Shown: positions 8,237-17,831, counted from the stretch's first letter. The stretch is DNA of 45,109 bases from Microcaldota archaeon (GCA_027314605.1 DAHVAM010000002.1:1-45109); one strand, 5' to 3'. Notes: generated from the letters alone by a model not told the origin. Numbers and translations: made by a program.

Positions 8237-10111
8237 ATGGAGGCAGTGAGGAATACTTTCCGGAATTTTGCAGAATGGGTAAAAAGGAATCCGTATAATG
8301 CTGGATTCTCCGTCTTGTGCCTTGTCCTCCTTTTCTTCGGCGCAGAGATAAACTATTGGAGCAGCCTTGTTCCCGCAGTGGAGTCCCTGGGCCTCGTGGA
8401 GATCGCTCTCTTCTTCTCTTACTCGTATGTGTTCATATCCTCCAGAGGAAGACCAGGCGCGACTGCCCGCCTTTTCATGAAGGTCTCACTCGCGGCATCC
8501 ATGGCAGCACTCTTGCTGGTCTTCCCGCTCTCCGGAAAGGCCCTGAGCCTGGGCATATTGGTGAACACGCTCACGATGATCTCGCCTACAGTTGCCTACG
8601 CCTTTGTCTTTGTCTTCTTCCTGTCGCTCATATCGCTAGGGATTCTTGTCTTGGGAAAAGGCTACAGGCTGTTCGGATACTTCCTTATAGGAATCGCGTT
8701 TATGCTCTTCCTGATCCCCTACTATACTGTATTCGCATCGCACCTTGTAATTCCCTCGGATGAGGTCTTCATCACCTTTGCGGACTCCAAGCTGCTTCTT
8801 CTCCACGGGGCCAATCCGTACAGCAGCGACGTGACGGCTCTTCTCCTTTCAAATTATACGACAGGGATGGTGACCTCGCTGACATACACGACATCGAACA
8901 AGGTCGTAGGAGTCTTCAATTACCCTGCCTTGTTCCTCTTTTCCTCCCTCCCATTCTATCTCGCCTCGGCTGGAAGCAGGTTTCCAGTAATGTTCTTCAC
9001 TGAGCTGCAGGTCGGCGCCTTCCTGCTCTTCCTTCTTCTCGTGATATCTCATTATCTGGGCAGGGATTACTACAAAAAGCCGCTTATCGGAGCGGCTTTC
9101 TTCGCAGCTTTCCTCATGGGAGCGATGTCTTCCCCTGTCGACCTCCTGATGCTCGCCCTGATAATTCTTGCCTATGTAAAACTCGAGAGCAGGTATTCGT
9201 GGGTATTCCTGGGCCTCTGCCTTGCCCTCCAGCAGCTGCTCTGGCTCCCTGTCGCCCTCCTTGTCATATACTCGATCAACAACGAGGGGTGGAGAAAGGG
9301 CATCTACAATGCGGTTGGCTCTGCCGCGATATTCCTCTTATTGGATTCTTATTTTATCCTGCAAGGGCCTGCTGCATTCGTAAGAGGCGTCTTGTATCCG
9401 ATAGGCAACATGATGCCTGAGGCAGGCGGCGCCTTCGGCTATCTCCTAACTGTTGCCTATGGCACCCCTATATCTGCAGCCGGGGCGATATTGGGGATTG
9501 CCGCGCTTTTCTCTGTTCTCGCCATCGCATACGCGAACAACAAGAAGCTGATCCCGATTCTGTGTCTGCTGCCTTTCGAATTCCTTTCGCGCAATATCCA
9601 GTTCTACCTCGCCTTCTTCGTCGCATTCATGTTTGCCATACTCTACGTTGCCGAGAAGGACAGCAGGCCAGGCGGGGGGATAATAGGCAGCTTCATCCGG
9701 AAGCAGAGGCTGCTGCCTGCGCTTGCGGCAGCGTTGGCGCTTATCGGCCTCGCCGTCATCATATACTCGCATGCCCAGTATCTGAAAAACTTCGACCTGA
9801 CGCTGTCAACGCCTTCCTACTCAAAAAGCAGCACAGGAAACCTCACGTCATACTTCTCGCAGTTGCGCTACACCGCTATCTCTCCACTGAACCTCTCTGC
9901 CACCATCTTCGCTGTCTCAAGCACCGGCCCAGGATTCTTCAAGACAATAAACGGAACATCGGGAATAGATCCCACAGGCATAGCGCTGAACGCCAGCAGC
10001 CAGGAAAGGAACATCAGCGTAGGGGTCCTTCTGCCTGCATACGAGAAGATCTACAAGGCGCAGATTGTGCTCTTCAACGACAAGTACGCCTATTTCTCCA
10101 AGCCCGTCTGA
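8237..10111 (+). CDS. Polytopic membrane protein, possible GT-C-type glycosyltransferase
   Basis: About a dozen hydrophobic segments, extracytoplasmic loop SDEVFITFADSKLLLLHGANPYSSDV, 5 nt downstream of the GT2 gene. Confidence 0.6.
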   Translation: MEAVRNTFRNFAEWVKRNPYNAGFSVLCLVLLFFGAEINYWSSLVPAVESLGLVEIALFFSYSYVFISSRGRPGATARLFMKVSLAASMAALLLVFPLSGKALSLGILVNTLTMISPTVAYAFVFVFFLSLISLGILVLGKGYRLFGYFLIGIAFMLFLIPYYTVFASHLVIPSDEVFITFADSKLLLLHGANPYSSDVTALLLSNYTTGMVTSLTYTTSNKVVGVFNYPALFLFSSLPFYLASAGSRFPVMFFTELQVGAFLLFLLLVISHYLGRDYYKKPLIGAAFFAAFLMGAMSSPVDLLMLALIILAYVKLESRYSWVFLGLCLALQQLLWLPVALLVIYSINNEGWRKGIYNAVGSAAIFLLLDSYFILQGPAAFVRGVLYPIGNMMPEAGGAFGYLLTVAYGTPISAAGAILGIAALFSVLAIAYANNKKLIPILCLLPFEFLSRNIQFYLAFFVAFMFAILYVAEKDSRPGGGIIGSFIRKQRLLPALAAALALIGLAVIIYSHAQYLKNFDLTLSTPSYSKSSTGNLTSYFSQLRYTAISPLNLSATIFAVSSTGPGFFKTINGTSGIDPTGIALNASSQERNISVGVLLPAYEKIYKAQIVLFNDKYAYFSKPV

Positions 10112-10165
10112 CCAGCCGTGCGTATAGGTTTTTAAAGCCCAACGAGTTAGTGGTTAACAGAGGCC

Positions 10166-11536
10166 ATGACAATAGCAAGAGACATTGCCGAGTATGCTTG
10201 CTCCTTGGACTATTCGGACTTAAATGGGGAAAGCATCGGAAACATGAAACGGCTCATCGTGGACACTGTGGGCTGCGGCATCGGCGCATTCGACCAGATG
10301 CCTATACGCATGGCGATGAAGGCGCTTAAAGGCTCCGGCAGGGGAAACTCCACCATACTTGGAACCGGCGAGAAGACAAACAGCTGGACAGCCGCCTTCA
10401 TAAACGGCGCCATGACCCGATACTTCGATTACAATGACACCTACGATGCAAAGGAATTTTCACATCCGAGCGACAACATAATGCCTATCCTCGCTGTCGC
10501 AGAGTCTGAAAAGAGAAGCGGCAGGGAGGCGCTTCTGGGCTGCCTGATTGCGTACGAGCTGCAGGCGAGGCTCGCCGACTCGGCAAATCTCTGGAAGAAA
10601 GGCTGGGACCATGTCATATACGGGCTTGTCTCAGTGAGCGCCGCCTCTTCGCGCATGATGGGGCTGTCTGCAGACACGACGGAGCAGGCTATCAACATAG
10701 CCTTGAATTCCCATCTGGTAATGAGGCAGCTGCGCGCTGGAGAATTGTCCATGTGGAAGGCCTTTGCGTTCTCCAACGCCGCGAGAAATGCGATCTTTTC
10801 AGCTGTGCTCGCGAAAGAAGGAATGACAGGCCCCTCTCCTGTATTTGAGGGCGAGATGGGCTTCTTCAATCAGGTCAGCGGCAGATTCACTCTCAACGCA
10901 AGCGACTTCGGAGGAGGCAAGAAGGCCTTCAGGATAAACAAAAACCTCATGAAGTACTATCCTGCGGAGACCAGGGCCCAGGCAGCCATCTTCGCAGCTC
11001 TGGAGCTCAGGAGCAGGATCGGGCCAATCGACGGGATATCGAAGGTAGAGATAGGCGCGGGGGAGGCGACAGTCAAGGTCATAGGAAGCGGAAAGGAGAA
11101 GTGGAATCCCCAGACGAAGGAAACGGCTGACCACAGCATACCCTACATAGTAGCGGCAGCGCTTATGGATGGCAAAGTCGACATCAATACATTCAAAAAG
11201 AGAAGGTTCACCGACAGGAAAACCATCTCGTTCATGAAGAAAATATCGGTCAAGGAGGTTCAAAGATACACCGCCCTTTTCAACAGCGGAGGCACTGTGA
11301 ATGCGGCAGTCGTAAGCATCCTGCTGAAGAACGGCGAGAAATTAAGCAAGGAAGTCATATATCCGAAGGGCCATTGGAAGAACCCTATGGCCGACGAGGA
11401 GATAGAGGACAAGTTCAGGAGGTTGGCCATTGGCAAATTGGGAAATACCGGGGCAGATGCGGCCCTGAAGGCTCTCTGGAACTTTGAAGAAATTACGAGC
11501 ATAGATGGCTTATTTAAGAAACTGCGTTTAAAGTGA
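10166..11536 (+). CDS. MmgE/PrpD family protein (2-methylcitrate dehydratase-like)
   Basis: RYFDYNDTYDAKEFSHPSDNIMPILAVAE and N-terminal DIAEYACSLDYSDL...RLIVDTVGCGIGA typical of the MmgE/PrpD fold. Confidence 0.88.
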   Translation: MTIARDIAEYACSLDYSDLNGESIGNMKRLIVDTVGCGIGAFDQMPIRMAMKALKGSGRGNSTILGTGEKTNSWTAAFINGAMTRYFDYNDTYDAKEFSHPSDNIMPILAVAESEKRSGREALLGCLIAYELQARLADSANLWKKGWDHVIYGLVSVSAASSRMMGLSADTTEQAINIALNSHLVMRQLRAGELSMWKAFAFSNAARNAIFSAVLAKEGMTGPSPVFEGEMGFFNQVSGRFTLNASDFGGGKKAFRINKNLMKYYPAETRAQAAIFAALELRSRIGPIDGISKVEIGAGEATVKVIGSGKEKWNPQTKETADHSIPYIVAAALMDGKVDINTFKKRRFTDRKTISFMKKISVKEVQRYTALFNSGGTVNAAVVSILLKNGEKLSKEVIYPKGHWKNPMADEEIEDKFRRLAIGKLGNTGADAALKALWNFEEITSIDGLFKKLRLK

Positions 11537-12393
11537 TATGGATGGATAAAAACAGGCATAGGCATGCGCTCGAGTTTGTGGACATCGAGAAACTGCCGCC
11601 AAAACCACGGAAGAAGGGAATCGTAGAGGTCAGAGTGCCTTATTACGCATCGTCTCCCACGCTGACATACATAAAGGACCTGCTTGACGCATGGGGAGAG
11701 TACTTTGACGGCATGAAGTTCGCATGCGGCACAATGAGGCTTATGAAGAAGGAGCATGTCGAAGAGATAATAGGCATGTGCCACGACCATGATGTCTATG
11801 TCTCCACCGGCGGCTTCGTGGAGCGGGTGCTGGTGCAAGGTGAAGAAGCCGTGGACAGGTATTTCGGGGAGTGCAAGGATCTTGGCTTCGACGTCGTAGA
11901 GATATCCAGCGGGTTCATCCGTATAGACCTCGAGGACAAGCTCGCCATGGTTAGGAAGGTAAAGAAGATGGGCATGAAGCCAAAACCCGAGATATCTCTC
12001 ATGATAGGCGCAGGCGCAGGTACCCATATTACCGGATACACGACAAAACTAAGGCCTTTGGCGGATTTCTTTGCCGAGGCAAAGGCGCAGATAAAATCCG
12101 GCGCCGAAGTGATAATGATAGAATCCGAGGGCCTGACTGAGGATCTTCCCCCTAACAAATGGAGGAAGGATGTGATAATGGGCCTGATAAAGGAGTTCGG
12201 ATACGGCAGGTTCATGTTCGAGGCCGCCGATCCTGAGGTCTTCAAGTGGTACCTTCTCAACGTATCCCGCGACGTGAATCTCTTCATAGACCATACTCAG
12301 GTCACCGAGTTCAACGCATGGAGGCTAAAGCTATGGGGAGACCCGGGCATATGGAAGGGAAAGAGGATCGAATACAAGGGTGGGAGGCCATGA
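11533..12393 (+). CDS. Phosphosulfolactate synthase (ComA) family protein
   Basis: KPRKKGIVEVR, YFDGMKFACGTMRLM, YVSTGGFVERV, LGFDVVEISSGFI, MKPKPEI...; GTGA overlap with previous CDS (alternative ATG at 11542). Confidence 0.82.
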   Translation: MIWMDKNRHRHALEFVDIEKLPPKPRKKGIVEVRVPYYASSPTLTYIKDLLDAWGEYFDGMKFACGTMRLMKKEHVEEIIGMCHDHDVYVSTGGFVERVLVQGEEAVDRYFGECKDLGFDVVEISSGFIRIDLEDKLAMVRKVKKMGMKPKPEISLMIGAGAGTHITGYTTKLRPLADFFAEAKAQIKSGAEVIMIESEGLTEDLPPNKWRKDVIMGLIKEFGYGRFMFEAADPEVFKWYLLNVSRDVNLFIDHTQVTEFNAWRLKLWGDPGIWKGKRIEYKGGRP

Positions 12394-13409
12394 AGGCAGG
12401 GAGCTGGAAGGTCGCTGTCCTGCCAGGCGATGGCACCGGCCCGGAGATAATAGGTGCAGTCATGCCTGTCATAGACTCGGTTAATAAGAAATTCAAGATA
12501 GACATGAAGCTGACGTTCGGGGATGCCGGATTGAACTGCATCAAGCGGCACGGGACCAATCTCCCAGACAAGACTGTAGAATTGCTGAAGGCCAGCGACT
12601 GCGTGCTAAAGGGACCCATGACGACTCCAGAAGGGGTAGGATCCGAGACAAGCGCCGCTGTAAAGATAAGGAAGATGTTTGACCTTTATGCAAACGTGAG
12701 GCCTGCCAAATCCATGCGCGGCATCAGGGCGCTCAGGGATGACATAGACCTTGTCATAGTGAGGGAGAACTCCGAAGGGATGTATTCGGGCCTCGACTTC
12801 GCCCTCGACAAAGAGACTGCGGTAAGCATAATGGTCATCACAAAGAAGGCCAGTGAGAGGATAGGGCGCTTCGCATTTGAGCTTGCCAAGAAAAGGAAGA
12901 GGCACGTGACGATAGTCCATAAGGGCAACATCCTGAAGACCTCGAACGCGCTCTTGAAGGAGTCGATAGAGCGGATAGGCAAGGGCTACAAGGGCTTCCA
13001 GGTCGACGATGCGCATGTCGATGCTATGGCCCAATGGCTGATAAAGAATCCTGAGAAGTACGACGTGATAGTCACCGAGAACCTTTTCGGCGACATCCTT
13101 TCCGACGAGGCGGCTGCGGTAGTAGGGGGCATAGGGACAAGCCCCTCCGCGAACATAGGGGACGACTACGCTATGTTCGAGCCCGTGCACGGCTCGGCGC
13201 CGAAGTACGCGGGACAGGACAAGATGAACCCGATAGGCACAATAATGGCCGCAAAGATGATGTACGAATGGATGGGAGAGGCAAATGCGGCAAGCTCCAT
13301 AGAGAACGCCGTGAAGAAGTCAGTGAGATCAAAGTTCAGGACATACGATCTCGGGGGAAGAAGCAAATGTTCAGAGGTAGGCAGATACATAGCGGGGAGC
13401 ATAAAATGA
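12390..13409 (+). CDS. icd: Isocitrate dehydrogenase (isocitrate/isopropylmalate dehydrogenase family), NADP-type motif
   Basis: LPGDGTGPEI, VRENSEGMYSG, ENLFGDILSDEAA, HGSAPKYAGQDKMNP; ATG at 12390 overlaps preceding stop (ATGA). Confidence 0.87.
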   Translation: MKAGSWKVAVLPGDGTGPEIIGAVMPVIDSVNKKFKIDMKLTFGDAGLNCIKRHGTNLPDKTVELLKASDCVLKGPMTTPEGVGSETSAAVKIRKMFDLYANVRPAKSMRGIRALRDDIDLVIVRENSEGMYSGLDFALDKETAVSIMVITKKASERIGRFAFELAKKRKRHVTIVHKGNILKTSNALLKESIERIGKGYKGFQVDDAHVDAMAQWLIKNPEKYDVIVTENLFGDILSDEAAAVVGGIGTSPSANIGDDYAMFEPVHGSAPKYAGQDKMNPIGTIMAAKMMYEWMGEANAASSIENAVKKSVRSKFRTYDLGGRSKCSEVGRYIAGSIK

Positions 13410-14758
13410 AAAACGATTACGATGTCATCATAGTCGGCGGAGGGATAACCGGAACCTCGTTGCTGTACACACTGGCTAATTATACCGATATGGACAGAAT
13501 CCTCCTGATAGAAAAATACGGGGACTTTGCGACCTTAAACTCGAATAGCAAGAATAACGCCCAGACTCTGCATTTCGGGGACATAGAGACCAATTACGCG
13601 CTGGGCGAATCGAAAAGAATCAAGGAAGAGGCGCAGCGGGTGCTAAGGTATTTCAGTGGGAAGGAGCCAAGCGCGCGGAAGGGGGTCATCGAGAAATGCC
13701 AAAAGATGGTGCTCGCCGTCGGAGAGGACGAGATGGCTTCCATAGAAAAGACTTACGATTCGGGACTGAAGAGCCTCTTTCCCGGGCTTAGGGTAATAGG
13801 CAGGGGGGAGATAGGAAGGACTGAGCCCAACATAGTGAAGGGAAGGAAGAAGGAAGAAAAGATCGCCGCCCTGCTCTCCGACACAGGATACATGGTGGAT
13901 TTCGGCAAGCTCACGCACATGTTCGCATCTGACGCGCGGAAAGTGAAAGGGAAGAAGATAGACATTCTGTTTAACACAAAAGTGTCGAAGATGGAAAAGG
14001 CAGGCGACTCCTACCGCGTCTTCACCAACAAGAAGAGCTATTCGGCAGGCTTCGTCTCCTTCGCCACCGGAAGCTACAGCCTATATTTTGCAAAATCCAT
14101 CGGAATAGATAAAAACCTCTCGATACTTTCCATAGGCGGGGGCTTTTACACCTCCAAAAAGGTCCTCAGGGGAAAAGTCTACAGGGTCCAGAAAGGGGGA
14201 ATACCATTCGCGGCTGTCCACGGCGATCCCGACATAACGAATCCGAAGATAACCAGGTTTGGGCCCACAGTAACTGTGCCGCCCATGCTGGAGAAAAGGC
14301 ATCTTGGCACTGTCATAGATTACATGAAGACCTTCGATTTCGACCTGCCCACGTTCATAAGCCTGGAGAAAATACTCTTCAACAGGGACATACGGAGGAT
14401 AGTCGCGAGGAACATTGCTTATGGGATCCCAGGTGTAGGCAAGTACGAATTCCTGAAAAACGAGGCAGCGAAGATCGTTCCCGGCCTTAAATACGCGGAT
14501 ATAAGGATGGCAGGCGACATAGGGGGCATAAGGCCCCAGATAATAGACGAGAACAAGCACTCTCTTGTCCTCGGCGCAGGAAAGATAACGCATGGCGGCG
14601 TGATCTTCACCATAACGCCGTCCCCAGGCGCTTCTTCCTGCCTGGCGAATGCGCTGAAGGACACGCTCTATATAGCCGATTATCTGGACAGGAAGTTTGA
14701 TAGGGAAAAGTACGGGGAGGCGCTGGGAGAGGTAACCGAGGCGGCGCTATCTTTCTGA
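13406..14758 (+). CDS. mqo: Malate:quinone oxidoreductase-like FAD protein
   Basis: DYDVIIVGGGITGTSLLYTLANY FAD motif, LNSNSKNNAQTLHFGDIETNY; ATGA overlap with icd. Confidence 0.85.
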   Translation: MKNDYDVIIVGGGITGTSLLYTLANYTDMDRILLIEKYGDFATLNSNSKNNAQTLHFGDIETNYALGESKRIKEEAQRVLRYFSGKEPSARKGVIEKCQKMVLAVGEDEMASIEKTYDSGLKSLFPGLRVIGRGEIGRTEPNIVKGRKKEEKIAALLSDTGYMVDFGKLTHMFASDARKVKGKKIDILFNTKVSKMEKAGDSYRVFTNKKSYSAGFVSFATGSYSLYFAKSIGIDKNLSILSIGGGFYTSKKVLRGKVYRVQKGGIPFAAVHGDPDITNPKITRFGPTVTVPPMLEKRHLGTVIDYMKTFDFDLPTFISLEKILFNRDIRRIVARNIAYGIPGVGKYEFLKNEAAKIVPGLKYADIRMAGDIGGIRPQIIDENKHSLVLGAGKITHGGVIFTITPSPGASSCLANALKDTLYIADYLDRKFDREKYGEALGEVTEAALSF

Positions 14759-15895
14759 CATTGGGACGTATTTCAGGTCAAGTTCTCCCGAGTAATAATC
14801 CAAAGGCCTTATCAGCCTGTTGTCCTGCCAGTATTCCATCATGTGCGCACACCATCCGACCATCCTGCTTGCTGCAAAGAGGGGAGTGAACAATTCCAAC
14901 GGTATGCCCACGGAGACGTAGACCGGCCCCGAGAAGAAATCAACATTCGGCCATATGCCTTTCTGGTTTCCTAGCCTTTCCACCATTATCTTCTCCGCCC
15001 TGAGCTCTATCGCAGTAAGTTTTTTTACCTCCTCTGAAGAGCTGTGCTGCAGCTCCTCAAGAAAGGCCTTGATTATCCTCGCCCTTGGGTCGTATGCCTT
15101 GTACACCCTGTGGCCGAAGCCCATTACCTTCTTCCTGCCCGCCAGCGCATCCTCTATGTATTGCTCCGTGTTCTCCGGCTCGCCGATAGCGTAAAGCATC
15201 TTAAGCGCTGCCTCGTCAGCACCTCCGTGCAAAGGCCCTTTCAGCGCAGCTATGCCTGCCGTCACCGCAGCGTAGATGTCGCTCAAGGTGGAGCCGGCAG
15301 CAATAGTTGTGAAAGTCGATGCGTTTGACCCGTGCTCAGCGTGCAGTATCATCATTATGTCTATTACTCTCGCATCGTTCTCAGTTGGCTTTGCCCCGTT
15401 TAGCATGTAAAGGAAGTTTCCCGAATGGCTGAGGGAGCTGTCAGGGGCGACATACTCCTTTCCGCCTCTAATCCTGCCTATGGCAGCTGTCATGCTGGCT
15501 ACCTGGGATATGAGCCTTATGCTTTTCCTCATGTTCGCCTCGTTTGAATTATCGTATGCGTCTATGTCGTATCCTGGCAGCATCGATATTGCCGTCCTTA
15601 GCGTATCCATCGGGTCGGCCTTCTGCGCCATCTCCGTCATGACTGCAAGAACCGACGGATTGATCTCTCTGGAATTCCTGAGCTGATAGTTGAAGCTGTC
15701 GAGCTCCATCATTGAGGGAAGCTTGCCATACAGGATCAGATAGCAGACCTCCTCAAACGATGAATTCTGGGCAAGTGTCTCGATCGGATAGCCGCGGTAA
15801 TAGAGCCTTCCCAGGTGCCCGTCTATCATGGCGATCTTGCTTTCAGTGTAGTAGACCCCTTCAAGCCCATGGTCGATTATCGGTTTGTCCGTCAT
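14747..15895 (-). CDS. gltA: Citrate synthase (2-methylcitrate synthase not excluded)
   Basis: DHGLEGVYYTESKI, LRYRGYPI-like segment, LHGGADEAALKML, GFGHRVYKAYDPRARI. Confidence 0.93.
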   Translation of the reverse strand: MTDKPIIDHGLEGVYYTESKIAMIDGHLGRLYYRGYPIETLAQNSSFEEVCYLILYGKLPSMMELDSFNYQLRNSREINPSVLAVMTEMAQKADPMDTLRTAISMLPGYDIDAYDNSNEANMRKSIRLISQVASMTAAIGRIRGGKEYVAPDSSLSHSGNFLYMLNGAKPTENDARVIDIMMILHAEHGSNASTFTTIAAGSTLSDIYAAVTAGIAALKGPLHGGADEAALKMLYAIGEPENTEQYIEDALAGRKKVMGFGHRVYKAYDPRARIIKAFLEELQHSSSEEVKKLTAIELRAEKIMVERLGNQKGIWPNVDFFSGPVYVSVGIPLELFTPLFAASRMVGWCAHMMEYWQDNRLIRPLDYYSGELDLKYVPMSER

Positions 15896-15973
15896 CTGCT
15901 TACCGAATAGACAATGAAATGTAATGTTTTATAAAACCGCCGCCATTCGGAGGCGAGGCAGAATATTCCTGTT

Positions 15974-16095
15974 TGGCGGAGGGGAGATTTGAACACCCGA
16001 TCTCTAGATTTCTTAGCAGTCATCGCAAAATTGCTCGTCACTCATAGTGCGTTGCATATGAGTCTAGCGCTCTAACCAGGCTGAGCTACTCCGCC
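15974..16095 (-). tRNA. tRNA-Met(CAT), elongator-like, with a 47-nt intron at about 37/38 (about 16010-16056)
   Basis: Acceptor GGCGGAG/CTCCGCC, D arm GCTC-AGCCTGGTTA-GAGC, anticodon stem CTAGA/TCTAG, mature loop CTCATAA, T arm GGGTG-TTCAAAT-CTCCC (one T:T mismatch). Confidence 0.92.
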
Positions 16096-16125
16096 ATTGG
16101 AAGTATATATCGATTCACAAGCTTA

Positions 16126-16476
16126 TTAAAAGTGAGGGACTGGCTGATAGTATGTCCTTGCAGCCTCCTTTAACTCCTCCATCGCAGAACGGAAATGCGC
16201 ATCAGTCACGCCCAGCTGCTCAAGCACCGGCTTCGCCTGGCGCCACTCTTTCGCCTTTTCGGCATTGTTGCCCCTGCGCAGCATCTGCCTCAGCGTGCCG
16301 CGCACTATCGCAACGCAGATTTCATTGTCAGTGGCGCCGACCATTGCGGCTGTGTTCCTGACGTCAACAAAATTCGTGAATCTTGTCGAACCAGGCCTCC
16401 TGCCCAGAGCCTCCAGTGCGCGCAGGCACGAGAGCTTCATAATCAACGCGTCTCCGTTCGGGACTTTATCCAGCAT
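16126..16476 (-). CDS. Conserved-looking hypothetical protein
   Basis: 116-aa ORF, good coding character, own intergenic spacing. Confidence 0.6.
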   Translation of the reverse strand: MLDKVPNGDALIMKLSCLRALEALGRRPGSTRFTNFVDVRNTAAMVGATDNEICVAIVRGTLRQMLRRGNNAEKAKEWRQAKPVLEQLGVTDAHFRSAMEELKEAARTYYQPVPHF

Positions 16477-16534
16477 CGAATCATTGATAAATCCGACTTT
16501 TTAGGTATTTAGACTTTTTCTGCATGTACGGCGA

Positions 16535-17266
16535 TCAGTGCCTTAGGATGGCAAACCGTTTCATGTACGCTTCGGCCTGGAATATAACGAAGTATGGCAG
16601 CACAAACAGGGAGCTCAGTATTAGGATTATGTACCTTGCGAGGAAGGTGCCTGCTATGGCTATGAACACCGCGGAGATTATTGATAGTATTACGGTTATC
16701 AGGACAAACCACATTACGAAATACTGCGGTTCCCTTGCCACAAGCTTAACGCTGTTCTTCATGGATCTCCAGACCCGCTGGTCGTCCACCACAATGGCGC
16801 TCGGCGCGTAGAAGAAGGGCATGAAGCCGAAGAATCCCACTATGCCTGTGAGAAGTGCCTGTATGCCGAGGTAATACCCTGCCACGTTAGCTATGGTGAG
16901 TATAACTGCGTAAAGTATGAACAACACGAAGACCTTGCCTATGTACTTCTCAATTCCTTGTATGGCGCGCTGGCCTATCTTCAGCTTCGTCTTCCTCGAC
17001 TTGACTATCATGCTTATCGCGACAAAGGCGAAGCTGATGAAAAGCAGGGAGAAGAAAAAGGCAACTATTATGACAGCGAGCCCGATGAAATTGAGGTTAG
17101 TAAAGATGCTCGCAGTCCTCAGGAAGATGCCGCCCATGCTCACATAGGTCGGAAGAGGCGCGAGGAGCGGTATCGCAAACGCTATGACGAACGGTATGGA
17201 AAACAGAAGGGCAAGGTTCCTGTTTTCAACGAAGGTTTCGTATGTGTCTCCAAGTATGTTTCCCAT
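16535..17266 (-). CDS. Polytopic (about 6 TM) membrane protein
   Basis: Repeated hydrophobic segments; MPFFYAPSAIVVDDQRVWRSMKNSVKLV motif. Confidence 0.75.
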   Translation of the reverse strand: MGNILGDTYETFVENRNLALLFSIPFVIAFAIPLLAPLPTYVSMGGIFLRTASIFTNLNFIGLAVIIVAFFFSLLFISFAFVAISMIVKSRKTKLKIGQRAIQGIEKYIGKVFVLFILYAVILTIANVAGYYLGIQALLTGIVGFFGFMPFFYAPSAIVVDDQRVWRSMKNSVKLVAREPQYFVMWFVLITVILSIISAVFIAIAGTFLARYIILILSSLFVLPYFVIFQAEAYMKRFAILRH

Positions 17267-17378
17267 AACTTCACTCCAGAACGCATCAAAACCGAATCAA
17301 TATGAGAGTAAGCAAGGAAGAGGGGCAAGAAAGAAAGGCGGGCCTATAACAGGCCCTGCCCCCAATTTGTCTGCCTTA

Positions 17379-17831
17379 TCATATGCCTCCGAATCCAATG
17401 CCTGCGCAGCTGACTCCTGATGCTGTAGGTATCTGTACGTTTATGGATGATGACAGGCTGAACTTCAGCACCGTGCTTATTATGAACGGAGCCAAGGCGT
17501 AGAGCACTACCATGATTATTCCGCCCATGAGGATTCCCATGCCCCATCCCTGCATTGAGCCCTTAAGGTTTCCTGCAGCAGGCATGAAGTGCGCAAAGGC
17601 GTATAGCGTGCCTCCTACCACAAACATGAATATTGCGAGCAGGCCGATTATCTCCGATATGCCTGCTATGATGCCGCAGAGCGTGCTGGACAGCGTGTAC
17701 TGCTGGCTGCTTGTTGGCGGCACTGACGGCAGGATCTGCGCGTATGCCATGCCCAATGCAAGCGCGCCGAAGACGGCAAAAAACATTGCCATCCTAAATC
17801 TGCCCATTAGACTAAACATTCTTCCATTCAT
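17379..17831 (-). CDS. Small membrane protein, TrbC/VirB2-like architecture (paralog 1)
   Basis: Signal peptide ending GMAYAQ, two TMs; TATA-like TTATAAAT abuts the longer ORF start, so start moved to ATG at 17831. Confidence 0.75.
   Translation of the reverse strand: MNGRMFSLMGRFRMAMFFAVFGALALGMAYAQILPSVPPTSSQQYTLSSTLCGIIAGISEIIGLLAIFMFVVGGTLYAFAHFMPAAGNLKGSMQGWGMGILMGGIIMVVLYALAPFIISTVLKFSLSSSINVQIPTASGVSCAGIGFGGI

Noticed and set aside
9562-10329. 255-aa plus-strand ORF spanning the GT-C-like and PrpD genes
   Set aside because: Alternate frame of two better supported genes; His/Arg-rich with no domain signature.
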